Below, in pieces: positions 29,611 through 37,492 of a stretch of 64,000 bases of DNA. The DNA comes from Pedococcus bigeumensis (GTDB taxonomy: Bacteria > Actinomycetota > Actinomycetes > Actinomycetales > Dermatophilaceae), in assembly GCF_006438965.1 (NCBI RefSeq), contig NZ_RCZM01000002.1, positions 372,001 through 436,000 on the forward strand, read 5' to 3'. Under the pieces are notes generated by a model. That model ran no database searches, was not told where the DNA came from, and saw only the letters and a list, made by a program, of their open reading frames with translations. Each line of letters begins with the position of its first letter. Within the stretch, counting starts at the first letter, position 1. The position numbers and the translations under genes are program-made.

Positions 29611-29639
29611 TTGGTTCGTGATTCGAACAAGTGTACGAT
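29611..29639 (+). promoter_or_regulatory. SOS (LexA) box within the DUF222 gene promoter
   Basis: TCGAACAAGTGTACGA at 29623-29638 fits the actinobacterial LexA box (TCGAAC-N4-GTTCGA) with one mismatch. It sits between -35 TTGGTT (29611-29616) and -10 TACGAT (29634-29639), 17 nt apart, overlapping the -10. Transcription would begin about 6 nt later, at ATG 29646. Mycobacterial 13E12/DUF222 genes are likewise LexA-controlled (recalled). Confidence 0.82.
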
Positions 29640-29645
29640 TGCGGT

Positions 29646-30602
29646 ATGTCGATCAGCCCGGTGGCAGTGCAGCGTGACGAGGTCCAACGCGACCTGTGGA
29701 CGCGCACCGCTGCCGTGGCCGGCCGGCTGAACCGGGCCCACGCGGACCTGGTCGACGTCGCCGTCGAGCTGATCGAGGGCGGGCACTGGGGTGGTGGCGG
29801 GTTCACCTCGGCCGAGCACTACTTCGTCGTCCGGGCCGGACTGTCACCCGCCCACGCCCGTGACGTGGTCGCGGTAGCGAGACGGCGCACCGAGCTACCG
29901 GTGGTGGCCGCGTCCGTCACGGCCGGGCGGCTCTCGTTGGACCAGGCCGCGGTCGTGGCGCATCACGTGCCGGCCTCCTACCAGCGCTCCGTCGGCGAGC
30001 TCGCCCAGCACATGACCGTGCCGCAGCTGCGTCGCGCCGTGTCCCGTCACGCGTTCAACGTCGAACCCGAACCCGCCTCCGACGTCACGACCGAGAAAAG
30101 CCCTTCGGAGCAGCGGGCCTGCGCCCGACCGGACCTGTCGATGCACTACGACCGCGACGACCGGTTCCAGCTGCGCTACAGCGCACCCGCCACCATCGGC
30201 GCCCTGGTCGAACAAGCCCTCAAGGAAGCGAAGGACGCCCTCTTCACCGCCCAGTCGGGCGGCGCCGATGCCACCGATGGGCTGGCGGACCATGGGTTGT
30301 CGGACGTGACCGGCGACCGCCCGACCTACGCCGACGCGCTGGCCGAGATCGCCCACCGGTCCCTGTCCACCGTGACCTCGACCAGCCGGTCCAGCCACTA
30401 CCGGGTCTACCTGCACCTGTCGACCGACGGCGCCTGGCGCGGCGGCGCCGGCCCCATCCCCGCCCGGCTGCTCGAGCGGTTCCTGACCGACGAGGCCATC
30501 CAGCCCGTCTGGGAGACCGACGGCCGACCCGTCAGCGTCGGCCGGAGCATGCGCATCCTGCTGCCACCACGAACCCGTCTGCGCGTCATCCCTGGCGGCT
30601 GA
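29646..30602 (+). pseudogene. DUF222 (13E12-type) gene truncated before its HNH nuclease domain
   Basis: 318 codons. The DUF222 domain is well preserved (GLSPAHARDVVAVARRRTEL, LSLDQAAVVAHHVP, the LHLSTDGAW strand). Full-length relatives run on with a C-terminal HNH nuclease module beginning around a DRGCRxPGC motif. Here the protein ends RLRVIPGG-stop: the first cysteines are replaced and the HNH half is missing. No HNH remnant is visible in the next 160 bp. It therefore looks like a decayed or regulatory stub of an SOS-induced mobile-type nuclease gene. Promoter and LexA box remain intact. Confidence 0.75.
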
Positions 30603-30673
30603 TCAGCTCAGGCGCCAAGCCCACCCAGGGCGCCAAGCGTCGTCGTGCCTGATCGTATGTACGTCATCTTGCT

Positions 30674-30693
30674 GATGCCGTCCGGGCGGCATC
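30674..30693. repeat. 7-bp inverted repeat ahead of the six-gene cassette
   Basis: GATGCCG (30674-30680) and CGGCATC (30687-30693) flank TCCGGG. It lies 73 bp before the protease ATG at 30767 and could be a terminator of the truncated DUF222 gene or an operator. Just upstream GGCGCCAAGC occurs twice in direct order (30611-30620 and 30629-30638). The 164-bp gap holds no gene. Confidence 0.6.
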
Positions 30694-30766
30694 GTGGTCA
30701 TACTGAGGCATCTGCAGGGAAGCCCCTCCGACCAGCAGCAAGGACGACCACGGAGGCGTTACGCGG

Positions 30767-31810
30767 ATGGCGATCATGAGTGCACTTCCCGACCCCCCAG
30801 CCGGGCCGGGTCCCAATGCGGTGCTGCCCGAGTCCACCTTCACCCCCGAGCCTGCGTCAGTCGAGCAGATTGAGCAGGTGCGCTCGGCGAAGCAGGATGC
30901 CTGGCGCACCGAACCCTTGGCCCGCAAGGTGGCCTACGCCAGGCGTCAGGGCGCGCCGGTGCCCAACAACGCTCCCCCGACGGTGGTCGACGAGACGCTG
31001 GAGCGGATCTTCAAGAACGCCGACTTCCTTCCCGGATGGTGGTTGACCACGGGCGCCAAGCGCGCCGACGCGGTCGCCAAGCTCACTACAGCCGTCGAGA
31101 TGGGCACCGGTTTCCTCGTCTCACCGTGGCTGCTGATGACCAACCACCACGTGCTCGACTCGGTCGAGACAGCCGCCGACACGATCGCGTGGTTCCGCTA
31201 CGTCGAGGACGAGGACGGCGCGAGCCAGCCCACCAAGGTCGCGTTGCAACCCGAGAAGTGCTTCGTCACGAGCCCGGCGGACGACCTCGACTTCACCTTG
31301 GTGGCCGTAGCGCCGGTGGACGACAAGCCCCCGAGTGAGACGTTCGGCTACATCGCCCTGCACGGCGGCGTCGGGAAGATCGTCAAGGGTCAGTCGGTCA
31401 ACGTGATCCAGCACCCCCAAGGGCGGCATCGCGAGGTCACCCTGCGCAACAACACGTTCAGCGGCCCGCTCGTCGACGCCCAGGGCGTGGAGAACCCCAA
31501 GTACCTGCTCTACGACGCCGACACCGAGCCGGGCTCGTCCGGGGCTCCCCTGCTCAGCGACACCTGGGAGCTCATCGGCCTCCACCACGCGAGCGAGCAG
31601 AAGCGCAACGCCCAGGGGCAGTTCGTCGACCTCGACGGCAATCTCGCCGACGCGAACACCCCTGAGAGCAAACGGATCTGGATCGCCAACAGCGGCATCC
31701 GGATCTCCGCGATCGTCAAGGACCTGACATCACGAACCATCGACGCGAGCAACGGCACGGAAGCACCAGACATGGTGAGCCACCTGCTCGGACTGGGAGG
31801 AAACTTATGA
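30767..31810 (+). CDS. Trypsin-like serine protease, cytosolic (cassette gene 1)
   Basis: A 347-residue protein with no signal peptide. The chymotrypsin-fold triad is visible: His in LLMTNHHVL (about 128), Asp in DLDFTLVAV (about 175), Ser in EPGSSGAPLL (about 258). Before it, residues 75-110 hold TVVDETLERIFKNADFLPGW, a segment resembling a helical pre-domain in other bacterial proteases of this type (ERIIG...LLP pattern, recalled). GGAGG lies 10 nt before ATG 30767; ATG 30776 is an alternative. Its stop overlaps the next start (ATGA). It opens a six-gene run of envelope-directed functions. Target unknown. Confidence 0.85.
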   Translation: MAIMSALPDPPAGPGPNAVLPESTFTPEPASVEQIEQVRSAKQDAWRTEPLARKVAYARRQGAPVPNNAPPTVVDETLERIFKNADFLPGWWLTTGAKRADAVAKLTTAVEMGTGFLVSPWLLMTNHHVLDSVETAADTIAWFRYVEDEDGASQPTKVALQPEKCFVTSPADDLDFTLVAVAPVDDKPPSETFGYIALHGGVGKIVKGQSVNVIQHPQGRHREVTLRNNTFSGPLVDAQGVENPKYLLYDADTEPGSSGAPLLSDTWELIGLHHASEQKRNAQGQFVDLDGNLADANTPESKRIWIANSGIRISAIVKDLTSRTIDASNGTEAPDMVSHLLGLGGNL

Positions 31811-32817
31811 GCACCGCACTGCTGCTGGTCCACGGACGAAGCCAACAGATGCCGGCTGGGCTGGTTCGCACGGACTCCTCCGTCGCGGACTTCGTCGCGG
31901 CCAAGCGGCGGGAGTGGCTCGCGGGCCTCGCCAAGGGGATGACCCTCGCCGGTCGCCCCGGCGTGACTCCCGACGCGGTCTACTTTCCCTACTACGGCAA
32001 CGTGCTGGCCGACGCGATCGCCAAGCACGTCAAGGCGGGTGGCCGCACTCCGGAGCTCGAGGGAACGTCGATCGAGGCGCTGGCCGCCACGACATCCGAC
32101 GACATGGTGCTCGACGCAGCCGCCGAGCTCGGGTTCGTCGCCTCGCGCCGGCTCGAGCAGAGCGAGCCCGAGCTCGCGGCCGCAGCACGCGACGTCGAGA
32201 AGTCCCGCGCCGCCGGCGAAGAAGCCTCGTGGGGCGACCTGCTCAAGCCCAAGGTGGTCCGGGAGGCACTGCGGTTCCTCAGCGACAAGACGGGAGCACC
32301 GCAGCTCATCATCACCCAGTTCCTCAGCGACGTGGCCTACTACCTCGAGGACGACGCCATGCGCGACGAGGTGCAGGCCGTCGTCACCACCTCACTCGCC
32401 AAGATCACCGACGACGGCCACAGCGACGTGGTCGTCGTCGGGCACAGCCTCGGCAGCTGCGTCGCCTACGACGCGCTGCAGCGCTACGCCGGCTCCGCCC
32501 GGGTACGCCTGTTCGTGACGGCAGGCTGCCCCGACGGGTATCCCGCCGTGAAGCGCAACCTCTGGGGCGGCCCGGAAGGGGCGGCCGAACGCGGCATACC
32601 GTCCGTCATCAACCCGGTGAGCGGCACCCTCCGCTGGCTCAACGTCTACGACGAGCACGACGTCGTCGCACTGGTCCACCCACTCACCCCTCTGTTCGCG
32701 GCGGGCAGTGACGCGATGCGCGACGAGCGCACCCAGAACCCGTCGGACCCCCACTCGATCCAGGACTACCTGTCCGATCCGGACGTCGCCGGCCCCATCG
32801 CCGACGCCCTGGCCTGA
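31807..32817 (+). CDS. Alpha/beta hydrolase, lipase/esterase-like (cassette gene 2)
   Basis: A 336-residue alpha/beta hydrolase without signal peptide. It starts TALLLVHGRSQQM, the oxyanion strand-loop. The nucleophile elbow is VVVGHSLGSCVAYDAL (Ser about 214), the acid is probably in WLNVYDEHDVV, and the histidine in SDPHSIQDYL. An insert of about 80 charged residues (85-165) forms a likely cap. The protein is coupled to the protease gene by a 4-bp overlap and followed by the cell-wall enzyme gene 16 bp later. Lipid or ester substrate unknown; no close named family recognised. Confidence 0.82.
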   Translation: MSTALLLVHGRSQQMPAGLVRTDSSVADFVAAKRREWLAGLAKGMTLAGRPGVTPDAVYFPYYGNVLADAIAKHVKAGGRTPELEGTSIEALAATTSDDMVLDAAAELGFVASRRLEQSEPELAAAARDVEKSRAAGEEASWGDLLKPKVVREALRFLSDKTGAPQLIITQFLSDVAYYLEDDAMRDEVQAVVTTSLAKITDDGHSDVVVVGHSLGSCVAYDALQRYAGSARVRLFVTAGCPDGYPAVKRNLWGGPEGAAERGIPSVINPVSGTLRWLNVYDEHDVVALVHPLTPLFAAGSDAMRDERTQNPSDPHSIQDYLSDPDVAGPIADALA

Positions 32818-32833
32818 GGCAAAGGACGATGAG

Positions 32834-33724
32834 ATGACCATCACCGACCCGGAGAGCACCAACTCGCTCGGCGAGGTCGAAGCCGAACCGCAGCAGACCG
32901 ACAACGGCCCCAAGGAGGGTGACGCCGACGTCGACCAGGAGTCGGTGGAGCTGCCGTCGGGCGGCGAACACGAGGGCGCGGGACTCGCGTCCGCCGTCCT
33001 CGCTGCCGCCTTGAAGCACCGCGGCACCATCGAGTCCCCACCCGGCAGCAACCGCACCCCGTTCGGCGCGGACTACGGCTGGAACGGCGTCGCCTGGTGC
33101 AACATCTTCGTCTCCCGCATGGGCTTCGAGGTGGCTGGGGACTACGACCTGCTCGGCAAGTTCGCCGGCACCATCGCCTGCGCGCAGTGGTGGCAGAAGC
33201 AGGGGCGGTTCGGCGCCGAGCCCCGTCCCGGTGCCACCGTGTTCTTCGACTGGAAGGGCGGCCGGAGCATCGCGGCGATCGACCACATCGGCCTGGTGAT
33301 CGACGACCTCGGCAACGGCCGGGTGCGCACGATCGAGGGGAACGCCGCGATCAAGGGCAAGACCGACGGCGTGTGGGTGCACGACCGGTCGACCGCTTTC
33401 ATCGTCGGCTACGGCTACCCGAGCTACGCCGGCAGCGTGGCCAAGGCCGCAGCCCATACCGCGGCCCAGCCTGTCGCCCTCGCCGCGAAAGGTGTTGCGG
33501 TGCCGGCGTTCCCGGGCCTGATGGTGAAGGGAAAGACCGGCGCCGGGGTGCGCGCCGTGCAGCAGCGGCTCAAGGCGCGGGGCTGGAAGATCACGGTCGA
33601 CGGGGAGTTCGGGCCCAAGACCGACCACATCGTGCGCGCCTTCCAGAAGGACAAGGGGTTGACCGTCGACGGCGAGGTGGGTCCGCGCACGTGGAGCGCC
33701 CTGTGGACCACGGCTATCACCTGA
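32834..33724 (+). CDS. CHAP-like cysteine hydrolase with peptidoglycan-binding domain (cassette gene 3)
   Basis: A 296-residue protein. After an acidic, disordered N-terminus (1-48, no signal peptide) comes a CHAP/NlpC-like domain with WNGVAWCNIFVSRMGFE (Cys 89), the IDHIGLVID strand (His 151) and RTIEGN (Glu 168). A PG_binding_1 domain with repeat-like ends (GVRAVQQRLKARGWKITVDG ... FGPKTDHIVRAFQKDKGLTV) spans about 232-293. Such enzymes cut peptidoglycan stem peptides, yet this one has no export signal, like phage endolysins. AAAGGA precedes ATG 32834. Tail overlaps the next gene by 22 bp. Confidence 0.85.
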   Translation: MTITDPESTNSLGEVEAEPQQTDNGPKEGDADVDQESVELPSGGEHEGAGLASAVLAAALKHRGTIESPPGSNRTPFGADYGWNGVAWCNIFVSRMGFEVAGDYDLLGKFAGTIACAQWWQKQGRFGAEPRPGATVFFDWKGGRSIAAIDHIGLVIDDLGNGRVRTIEGNAAIKGKTDGVWVHDRSTAFIVGYGYPSYAGSVAKAAAHTAAQPVALAAKGVAVPAFPGLMVKGKTGAGVRAVQQRLKARGWKITVDGEFGPKTDHIVRAFQKDKGLTVDGEVGPRTWSALWTTAIT

Positions 33725-34755
33725 GCCTCCCGGACGAGCCAGGGAGACGTCGACCGGACGGGTCGCCCAGCGCGGCATGGCCCGCTCCCCTGCTCGGGCT
33801 CGGCTTCCTCGGGGTCATCGCAGCGGGGATCGCGCTGCTCAGCATCGGGGAGCGCTCGTCTGCGGACGGCAGCGGGGAGTTCGTCACGACGGTGACCTGG
33901 GTCGCGTGGAAGTTCGTGGCCTCCTTGTCGATCGCGATGTTCGGCTTGCTGTTCGTCCAGGGCGTGCGGCTGCTGCGCAACCCCACCCAGTGGGGCCTGC
34001 CGGCGACATCCCCGCGCACCCATCCATATGTCGTGGTGGCTGCGGTGTCGGCGTCGCTGCTCGCGATAGTGCAGTGGAAGTTCGGCCAAGCTGTTCCAGT
34101 GCCCGTCGGCGAGATGGGCTGGCGCTCCCGCGCCGTCCTGTATGCCGGCCTGCTGGGGTCCGTCCCGTGGCTCACCATCGTGTGGCTCGCCTACGACACG
34201 TGCAGGGCGTTGGACCGGGTCGAGGCCGGTCAGATCGGGGCCCACGCACACGCGCAGGCGCTGGCCCACCACCTGGATCGGCTGGTCGACCTGTGGCGCC
34301 TCCTGCTGGCCACTGCCGGAGCCTTCGCCACCGGCGTCGTCGCGGCCATCGTGACCGCGGGAGCCCTGCGGTCTGCTGCCGTCGTCGCCCACGACCAGTG
34401 CCTCGCCCGTCAGCCCGCACCCGCGTCGGGCGCGGCTGGGGTGGCCTGCGCCGAGGCCTTCCCCGCGTCGAACGTGCTGCTCTACGGTGCGGTGTTCGCC
34501 TTCCTGCTCAGCGTGATGGCGGCGCCGCTCGGGGCGGCGTGGCGCGCCCGGGCCATGGAGTTCGTCGACGACTGCCATCCGTTGCCGGAGAACGGACGCC
34601 CGACCGCGGAGTGGATCGAGGGCCGGGACCGGCTCTCATCAGTGCTGCACCTCGACCAGTCGATCGTCCGTAACCCGTTGACTGCGCTGAGCGTGTTCGT
34701 CCCGCTGCTGGCAAGCCTGCTGGCGCAGTTCGTGCCTCAGCTCGGAGGTGACTGA
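33703..34755 (+). CDS. Polytopic membrane protein of unknown function (cassette gene 4)
   Basis: About 350 residues with roughly seven hydrophobic segments, for example LLGLGFLGVIAAGIALLSIG, AWKFVASLSIAMFGLLFVQG, LLLATAGAFATGVVAAIVTA and LSVFVPLLASLLAQFVPQL. Between segments 4 and 5 is a His-rich amphipathic stretch (GAHAHAQALAHHLDRLVD) and near the end an extended hydrophilic loop. No family recognised. Start GTG 33703 (GGAG 7 nt upstream) lies inside the end of gene 3; no ATG is available. Position suggests it is a membrane anchor, channel or holin-like partner of the hydrolases, but this is inference. Confidence 0.7.
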   Translation: MDHGYHLSLPDEPGRRRPDGSPSAAWPAPLLGLGFLGVIAAGIALLSIGERSSADGSGEFVTTVTWVAWKFVASLSIAMFGLLFVQGVRLLRNPTQWGLPATSPRTHPYVVVAAVSASLLAIVQWKFGQAVPVPVGEMGWRSRAVLYAGLLGSVPWLTIVWLAYDTCRALDRVEAGQIGAHAHAQALAHHLDRLVDLWRLLLATAGAFATGVVAAIVTAGALRSAAVVAHDQCLARQPAPASGAAGVACAEAFPASNVLLYGAVFAFLLSVMAAPLGAAWRARAMEFVDDCHPLPENGRPTAEWIEGRDRLSSVLHLDQSIVRNPLTALSVFVPLLASLLAQFVPQLGGD

Positions 34756-34756
34756 G

Positions 34757-35398
34757 ATGGAAACCCGCTGGCACCGACCACTACGGACGTTCCTCGCCGT
34801 GCTCCTGGCTCTCTCCCTGGCCGCCTGCGCCGGACCCGGCGGCGGTGGCGGGTCCGGCAGCTCGACCTCGGACCAGTCGTCGTCCGAGCCGGCCCCCGAG
34901 CCGGAACCCACCGCCGAGGGCACCGACCCCACCACTGCGGCCTCGTCCAGCAGCAACGGCAACCCTTCGATCTCGGTCGCCCGGCTGCCTGTCGGCGGGG
35001 GGTCCGAGCTGCGTGAGGACGATCCCACGCTGCAGTGCGCCGAGGTGTCCTGGATCGTCGACAACAACGGGGAGATCCCGCGCGGCCTGGCGGTCGAGAT
35101 CACGGCGCCGCTGTTCACCCCGAAGGTCTTCCAGGTGGTGCGTGGTGGCTGCGGTACCTCGCAGCCGAACTGTGTCGGGTACATCTTCCGGTCGGCTGCC
35201 CAGCGCTGCGACCTGCTCGTCCGGCTCGTCGGCACCATTCCCGAGAACACCAGCCCGTCGGTGGGCTTCGCCGGCCTCGTCTACTGCCCGCACAACGACT
35301 CGACCACCTGCCGACGATTCGTGGCGGCGATGGGCCACCAGCAGCAGATCTCCGTCCAGCTCACGGTGCCGCCCCTGCCCGAGCCCGGAACGACCTGA
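34757..35398 (+). CDS. Lipoprotein of unknown function (cassette gene 5)
   Basis: A 213-residue lipoprotein: signal peptide with lipobox LSLAAC (Cys 24), then a Gly/Ser/Pro/Glu-rich linker to about residue 70. The globular domain has several cysteines (CAEVSW, RGGCGTSQPNC, AAQRCDLLV, LVYCPHNDSTTC) that may form disulfides outside the cell. GGAGG lies 8 nt before ATG 34757. It directly follows cassette gene 4 and precedes gene 6 by 2 bp. No known family recognised; it may sense or shield at the outer membrane face. Confidence 0.75.
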   Translation: METRWHRPLRTFLAVLLALSLAACAGPGGGGGSGSSTSDQSSSEPAPEPEPTAEGTDPTTAASSSSNGNPSISVARLPVGGGSELREDDPTLQCAEVSWIVDNNGEIPRGLAVEITAPLFTPKVFQVVRGGCGTSQPNCVGYIFRSAAQRCDLLVRLVGTIPENTSPSVGFAGLVYCPHNDSTTCRRFVAAMGHQQQISVQLTVPPLPEPGTT

Positions 35399-35400
35399 CG

Positions 35401-36342
35401 ATGAGCCCTGACCCCAGCTCGGACACCGGCGCCGAGCCGAGCCCAGACCCGAGCACAGGGCCGAGCACGGGGCCGAGCACGGGGCCGAGCACGGGGCCGA
35501 ACCCCGAGCCGAGCCAACCTTCCAGCGGCCTGTCGTGGGACCGGGTCTACAGCTTCGCCGGCAACATCGTCGCCCCGGCCACCGCACTCAGCACCCTGCT
35601 GTTCTACTTCGGCTACGTCTCGACCCGGGCGCAGTACCTGTACTTCGGGCTCGACGTGGACACCATCGGGCTGTCCACCCAGGCGTTCGTCATGCGTAGC
35701 CCGCAGCCCTTGCTCGTGCCCCTTCTCGTCCTCTTCCTCCTGGTGGCGGGTGGCATCGCGGTCAGCCGCTGGCTGGGACCACGACTGACCGGACACACGG
35801 GTGCGGCTCTCGTGCTGGGAACGACGATCGTCGGAGTAGGTCTCCTGGTGCTGTTCGCCTACCCGGCCATCGGACGGTGGACCTACTACCCGCTCGTCAC
35901 GCCCGTCCTGCTCGCGCTGGGAGCCGGCATCACGGCATACGTGATGGGGGTGCGGCGCGGACCGGTCCGGTTGCGAGTCGCGCTGTGGCTCACGGTCGCC
36001 GCCGCGGTCTTCTGGACCAACGCGACCCTCGCGCAGTGGTCAGGAGCGGGGCTGGGCCAGGAGCAGGCCAGCCGGCTCAACGAGCTGCCCCGCGTCGTAC
36101 TCGACACCCGCGAACGGCTCTACCTGCGCAACGCCGACGTGTCCGAAGCAGTCCTGCAGCCGGAGGAGGGACAGACGTTCCGCTACCGGTACCGCGGCCT
36201 GCGGCTGCTGGTCCAGAACGGCGACAAGATGTTCCTCGTGCCATGCACCGAGAGGGTGGACCCCTGTCCCTACCACCCGGGAAGCGCGACCCTCGTCGTG
36301 CGCTTCTCGGACAGCACCCGCGTCCAGTTCCTCTCCCCGTAG
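35401..36342 (+). CDS. Membrane protein with YFG-motif helices (cassette gene 6)
   Basis: A 313-residue protein. A low-complexity head (SPDPS... STGPSTGPSTGPSTGP) encoded by the 12-bp repeat at 35451-35498 is followed by four to five membrane helices. The first includes TLLFYFGYVSTRAQYLYFGL, a YFG-xx-R-xx-YFG pattern that I recall from other actinobacterial membrane proteins of unknown function. A C-terminal soluble domain of about 100 residues (QASRLNELPRVVLDTRERLY onward) contains a CTERVDPC cysteine pair. It ends the cassette. Role unknown; together with genes 4 and 5 it could form an envelope complex. Confidence 0.72.
   Translation: MSPDPSSDTGAEPSPDPSTGPSTGPSTGPSTGPNPEPSQPSSGLSWDRVYSFAGNIVAPATALSTLLFYFGYVSTRAQYLYFGLDVDTIGLSTQAFVMRSPQPLLVPLLVLFLLVAGGIAVSRWLGPRLTGHTGAALVLGTTIVGVGLLVLFAYPAIGRWTYYPLVTPVLLALGAGITAYVMGVRRGPVRLRVALWLTVAAAVFWTNATLAQWSGAGLGQEQASRLNELPRVVLDTRERLYLRNADVSEAVLQPEEGQTFRYRYRGLRLLVQNGDKMFLVPCTERVDPCPYHPGSATLVVRFSDSTRVQFLSP
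35451..35498 (+). repeat. Four tandem 12-bp repeats (GAGCACGGGGCC) inside cassette gene 6
   Basis: Four direct units at 35451, 35463, 35475 and 35487. Only the first differs, by one base (GAGCACAGGGCC). They encode the peptide repeat STGP. In-frame unit length means slippage would change the linker length without breaking the gene. Confidence 0.92.
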
Positions 36343-36383
36343 CCCGCAGCCGAACAGCTGGACGGACGTCGGAGGGCCAGCCG

Positions 36384-36605
36384 TCAGCCCCGGTTGCGTG
36401 GGTGCTCGCGCGCCTGGCGTTCGTTGCCCCGCCGGTAGTTGCCCGTCACCCGGGCCATCAGCTCCTGCGGGTCGCCGCGTTCGACGTCCTCGAGGAACTC
36501 CCGGGCGCGCGCACCTCGAAGGACCGTGGCGCGGCGACCGTGGTGCAGCACCACGACCTCCCTGCCACGCTCCCCGAACTCGAAGCCTTCCGGTCGCCCT
36601 GGCAC
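36384..36605 (-). CDS. Small conserved actinobacterial protein of unknown function
   Basis: 73 codons from GTG 36605: PGRPEGFEFGERGREVVVLH, then RATVLRGARAREFLEDVERG, and DPQELMARVTGNYRRGNERQ near the end. The beta-rich start with an HHGR turn and the TGNYRRGNER tail look like a small family I have seen in actinobacteria, without known role. Codon use is typical. TACGCT (minus strand, 36610-36615 area) may be a -10, giving a leaderless mRNA; the GTATGCCG motif overlaps it. Divergent from the SDR gene at 36670 and convergent with the cassette. Confidence 0.68.
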   Translation of the reverse strand: MPGRPEGFEFGERGREVVVLHHGRRATVLRGARAREFLEDVERGDPQELMARVTGNYRRGNERQAREHPRNRG

Positions 36606-36669
36606 CGCCCGAGCGTATGCCGTGCCGCTACCGGTGTGCCGCGGGATTTCCGCGCCTAGATTGGGCCCC

Positions 36670-37437
36670 ATGAACGCACTGGACCGATTCTCCCTGGTTG
36701 ACCGGGTCGCCGTCGTCACCGGCGGGACCCGCGGGCTCGGCGCCGGGTTCGCCCGAGCCCTGGGTGACGCCGGAGCTGCTGTGGTGCTGGTCGGACGGGA
36801 CTCCGAGGCGGCCGACGGCGTCCTGGACTCGTTGCGGAGCAACGACATCCGGGCCGACTTCGTCAGAGCCGACGTCACGGTCGCAGCGGACGTGGAGCAG
36901 GTGCTCGAGGCCACCCTGTCGCTGCACGGGCGGGTCGACGTGCTCATCAACAACGCCGGCGCCTGCGTGCACGCCCCCGCACTCGACGTGACCCCAGAGG
37001 ACTGGCGTGCCGTCATGGACGTCAACCTGGACGCGGTCTGGACCTGCTCGCAGACCTTCGGCCGGCAGTTCGTGTCGCAAGGTTCGGGCTCGATCGTCAA
37101 CATCGGGTCGATGTCGGGGTTCATCGTCAACCGGCCGCAGTGGCAGCCGGCCTACAACGCCTCCAAAGCGGCGGTGCACCACCTGACCAGGAGCCTGGCC
37201 GCCGAGTGGGCCCCGCACGGCGTCCGCGTCAACGCGCTGGCACCCGGCTACATCAAGACGGACATGTCCCCCGTCGACGACCCGCAGTTCCGCCAGCACT
37301 GGATCGAGGACGCCCCCATGCAGCGCTACGGCGCCGTCGAGGAGCTCGCACCGGCGGTCGTCTTCCTGGCCAGCGACGCGTCCTCGTTCGTCACCGGATC
37401 CGTGCTGGTGGCGGACGGCGGCTACACCGCGTTCTGA
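36670..37437 (+). CDS. Short-chain dehydrogenase/reductase (SDR)
   Basis: A 255-residue classical SDR. The cofactor loop is VVTGGTRGLGAGFA, NNAG lies at about 95, and the catalytic Ser-Tyr-Lys are in GSMSGFIVNRPQWQPAYNAS followed by KAA. It ends with the usual GSVLVADGGYTAF. An Asp is absent after strand 2 (VLVGRDSEAA), which favours NADP(H). TAGATT at 36657-36662 ends 7 nt before ATG 36670, suggesting a leaderless transcript. Substrate unknown; the sugar/polyol or 3-oxoacyl reductase groups are both possible. A strong hairpin terminator begins at its stop codon. Confidence 0.9.
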   Translation: MNALDRFSLVDRVAVVTGGTRGLGAGFARALGDAGAAVVLVGRDSEAADGVLDSLRSNDIRADFVRADVTVAADVEQVLEATLSLHGRVDVLINNAGACVHAPALDVTPEDWRAVMDVNLDAVWTCSQTFGRQFVSQGSGSIVNIGSMSGFIVNRPQWQPAYNASKAAVHHLTRSLAAEWAPHGVRVNALAPGYIKTDMSPVDDPQFRQHWIEDAPMQRYGAVEELAPAVVFLASDASSFVTGSVLVADGGYTAF

Positions 37438-37474
37438 CGCAGTCCCCGCCGGCAGGGGCCGGCGGGGACTGCGT
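37437..37474 (+). terminator. Strong hairpin terminator after the SDR gene
   Basis: A perfect 17-bp stem (ACGCAGTCCCCGCCGGC, 37437-37453, with its complement 37458-37474) and a 4-nt loop. The left arm begins in the stop codon. It also serves the convergent membrane-protein gene at 37493. Confidence 0.9.
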
Positions 37475-37492
37475 CAGGGTTACTGCGGGTGG

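Noticed and set aside
30674-30693. Attachment site of an integrated element at the cassette border
   Set aside because: No integrase, tRNA end or matching direct repeat was seen on the far side of the cassette.
32834-33724. Remnant prophage because of the endolysin-like gene
   Set aside because: No capsid, terminase, portal, tail or integrase genes are present.
35451-35498. Tandem 12-bp repeats as a CRISPR-like array
   Set aside because: No spacers; the repeats are in frame and code for an STGP linker inside a gene.
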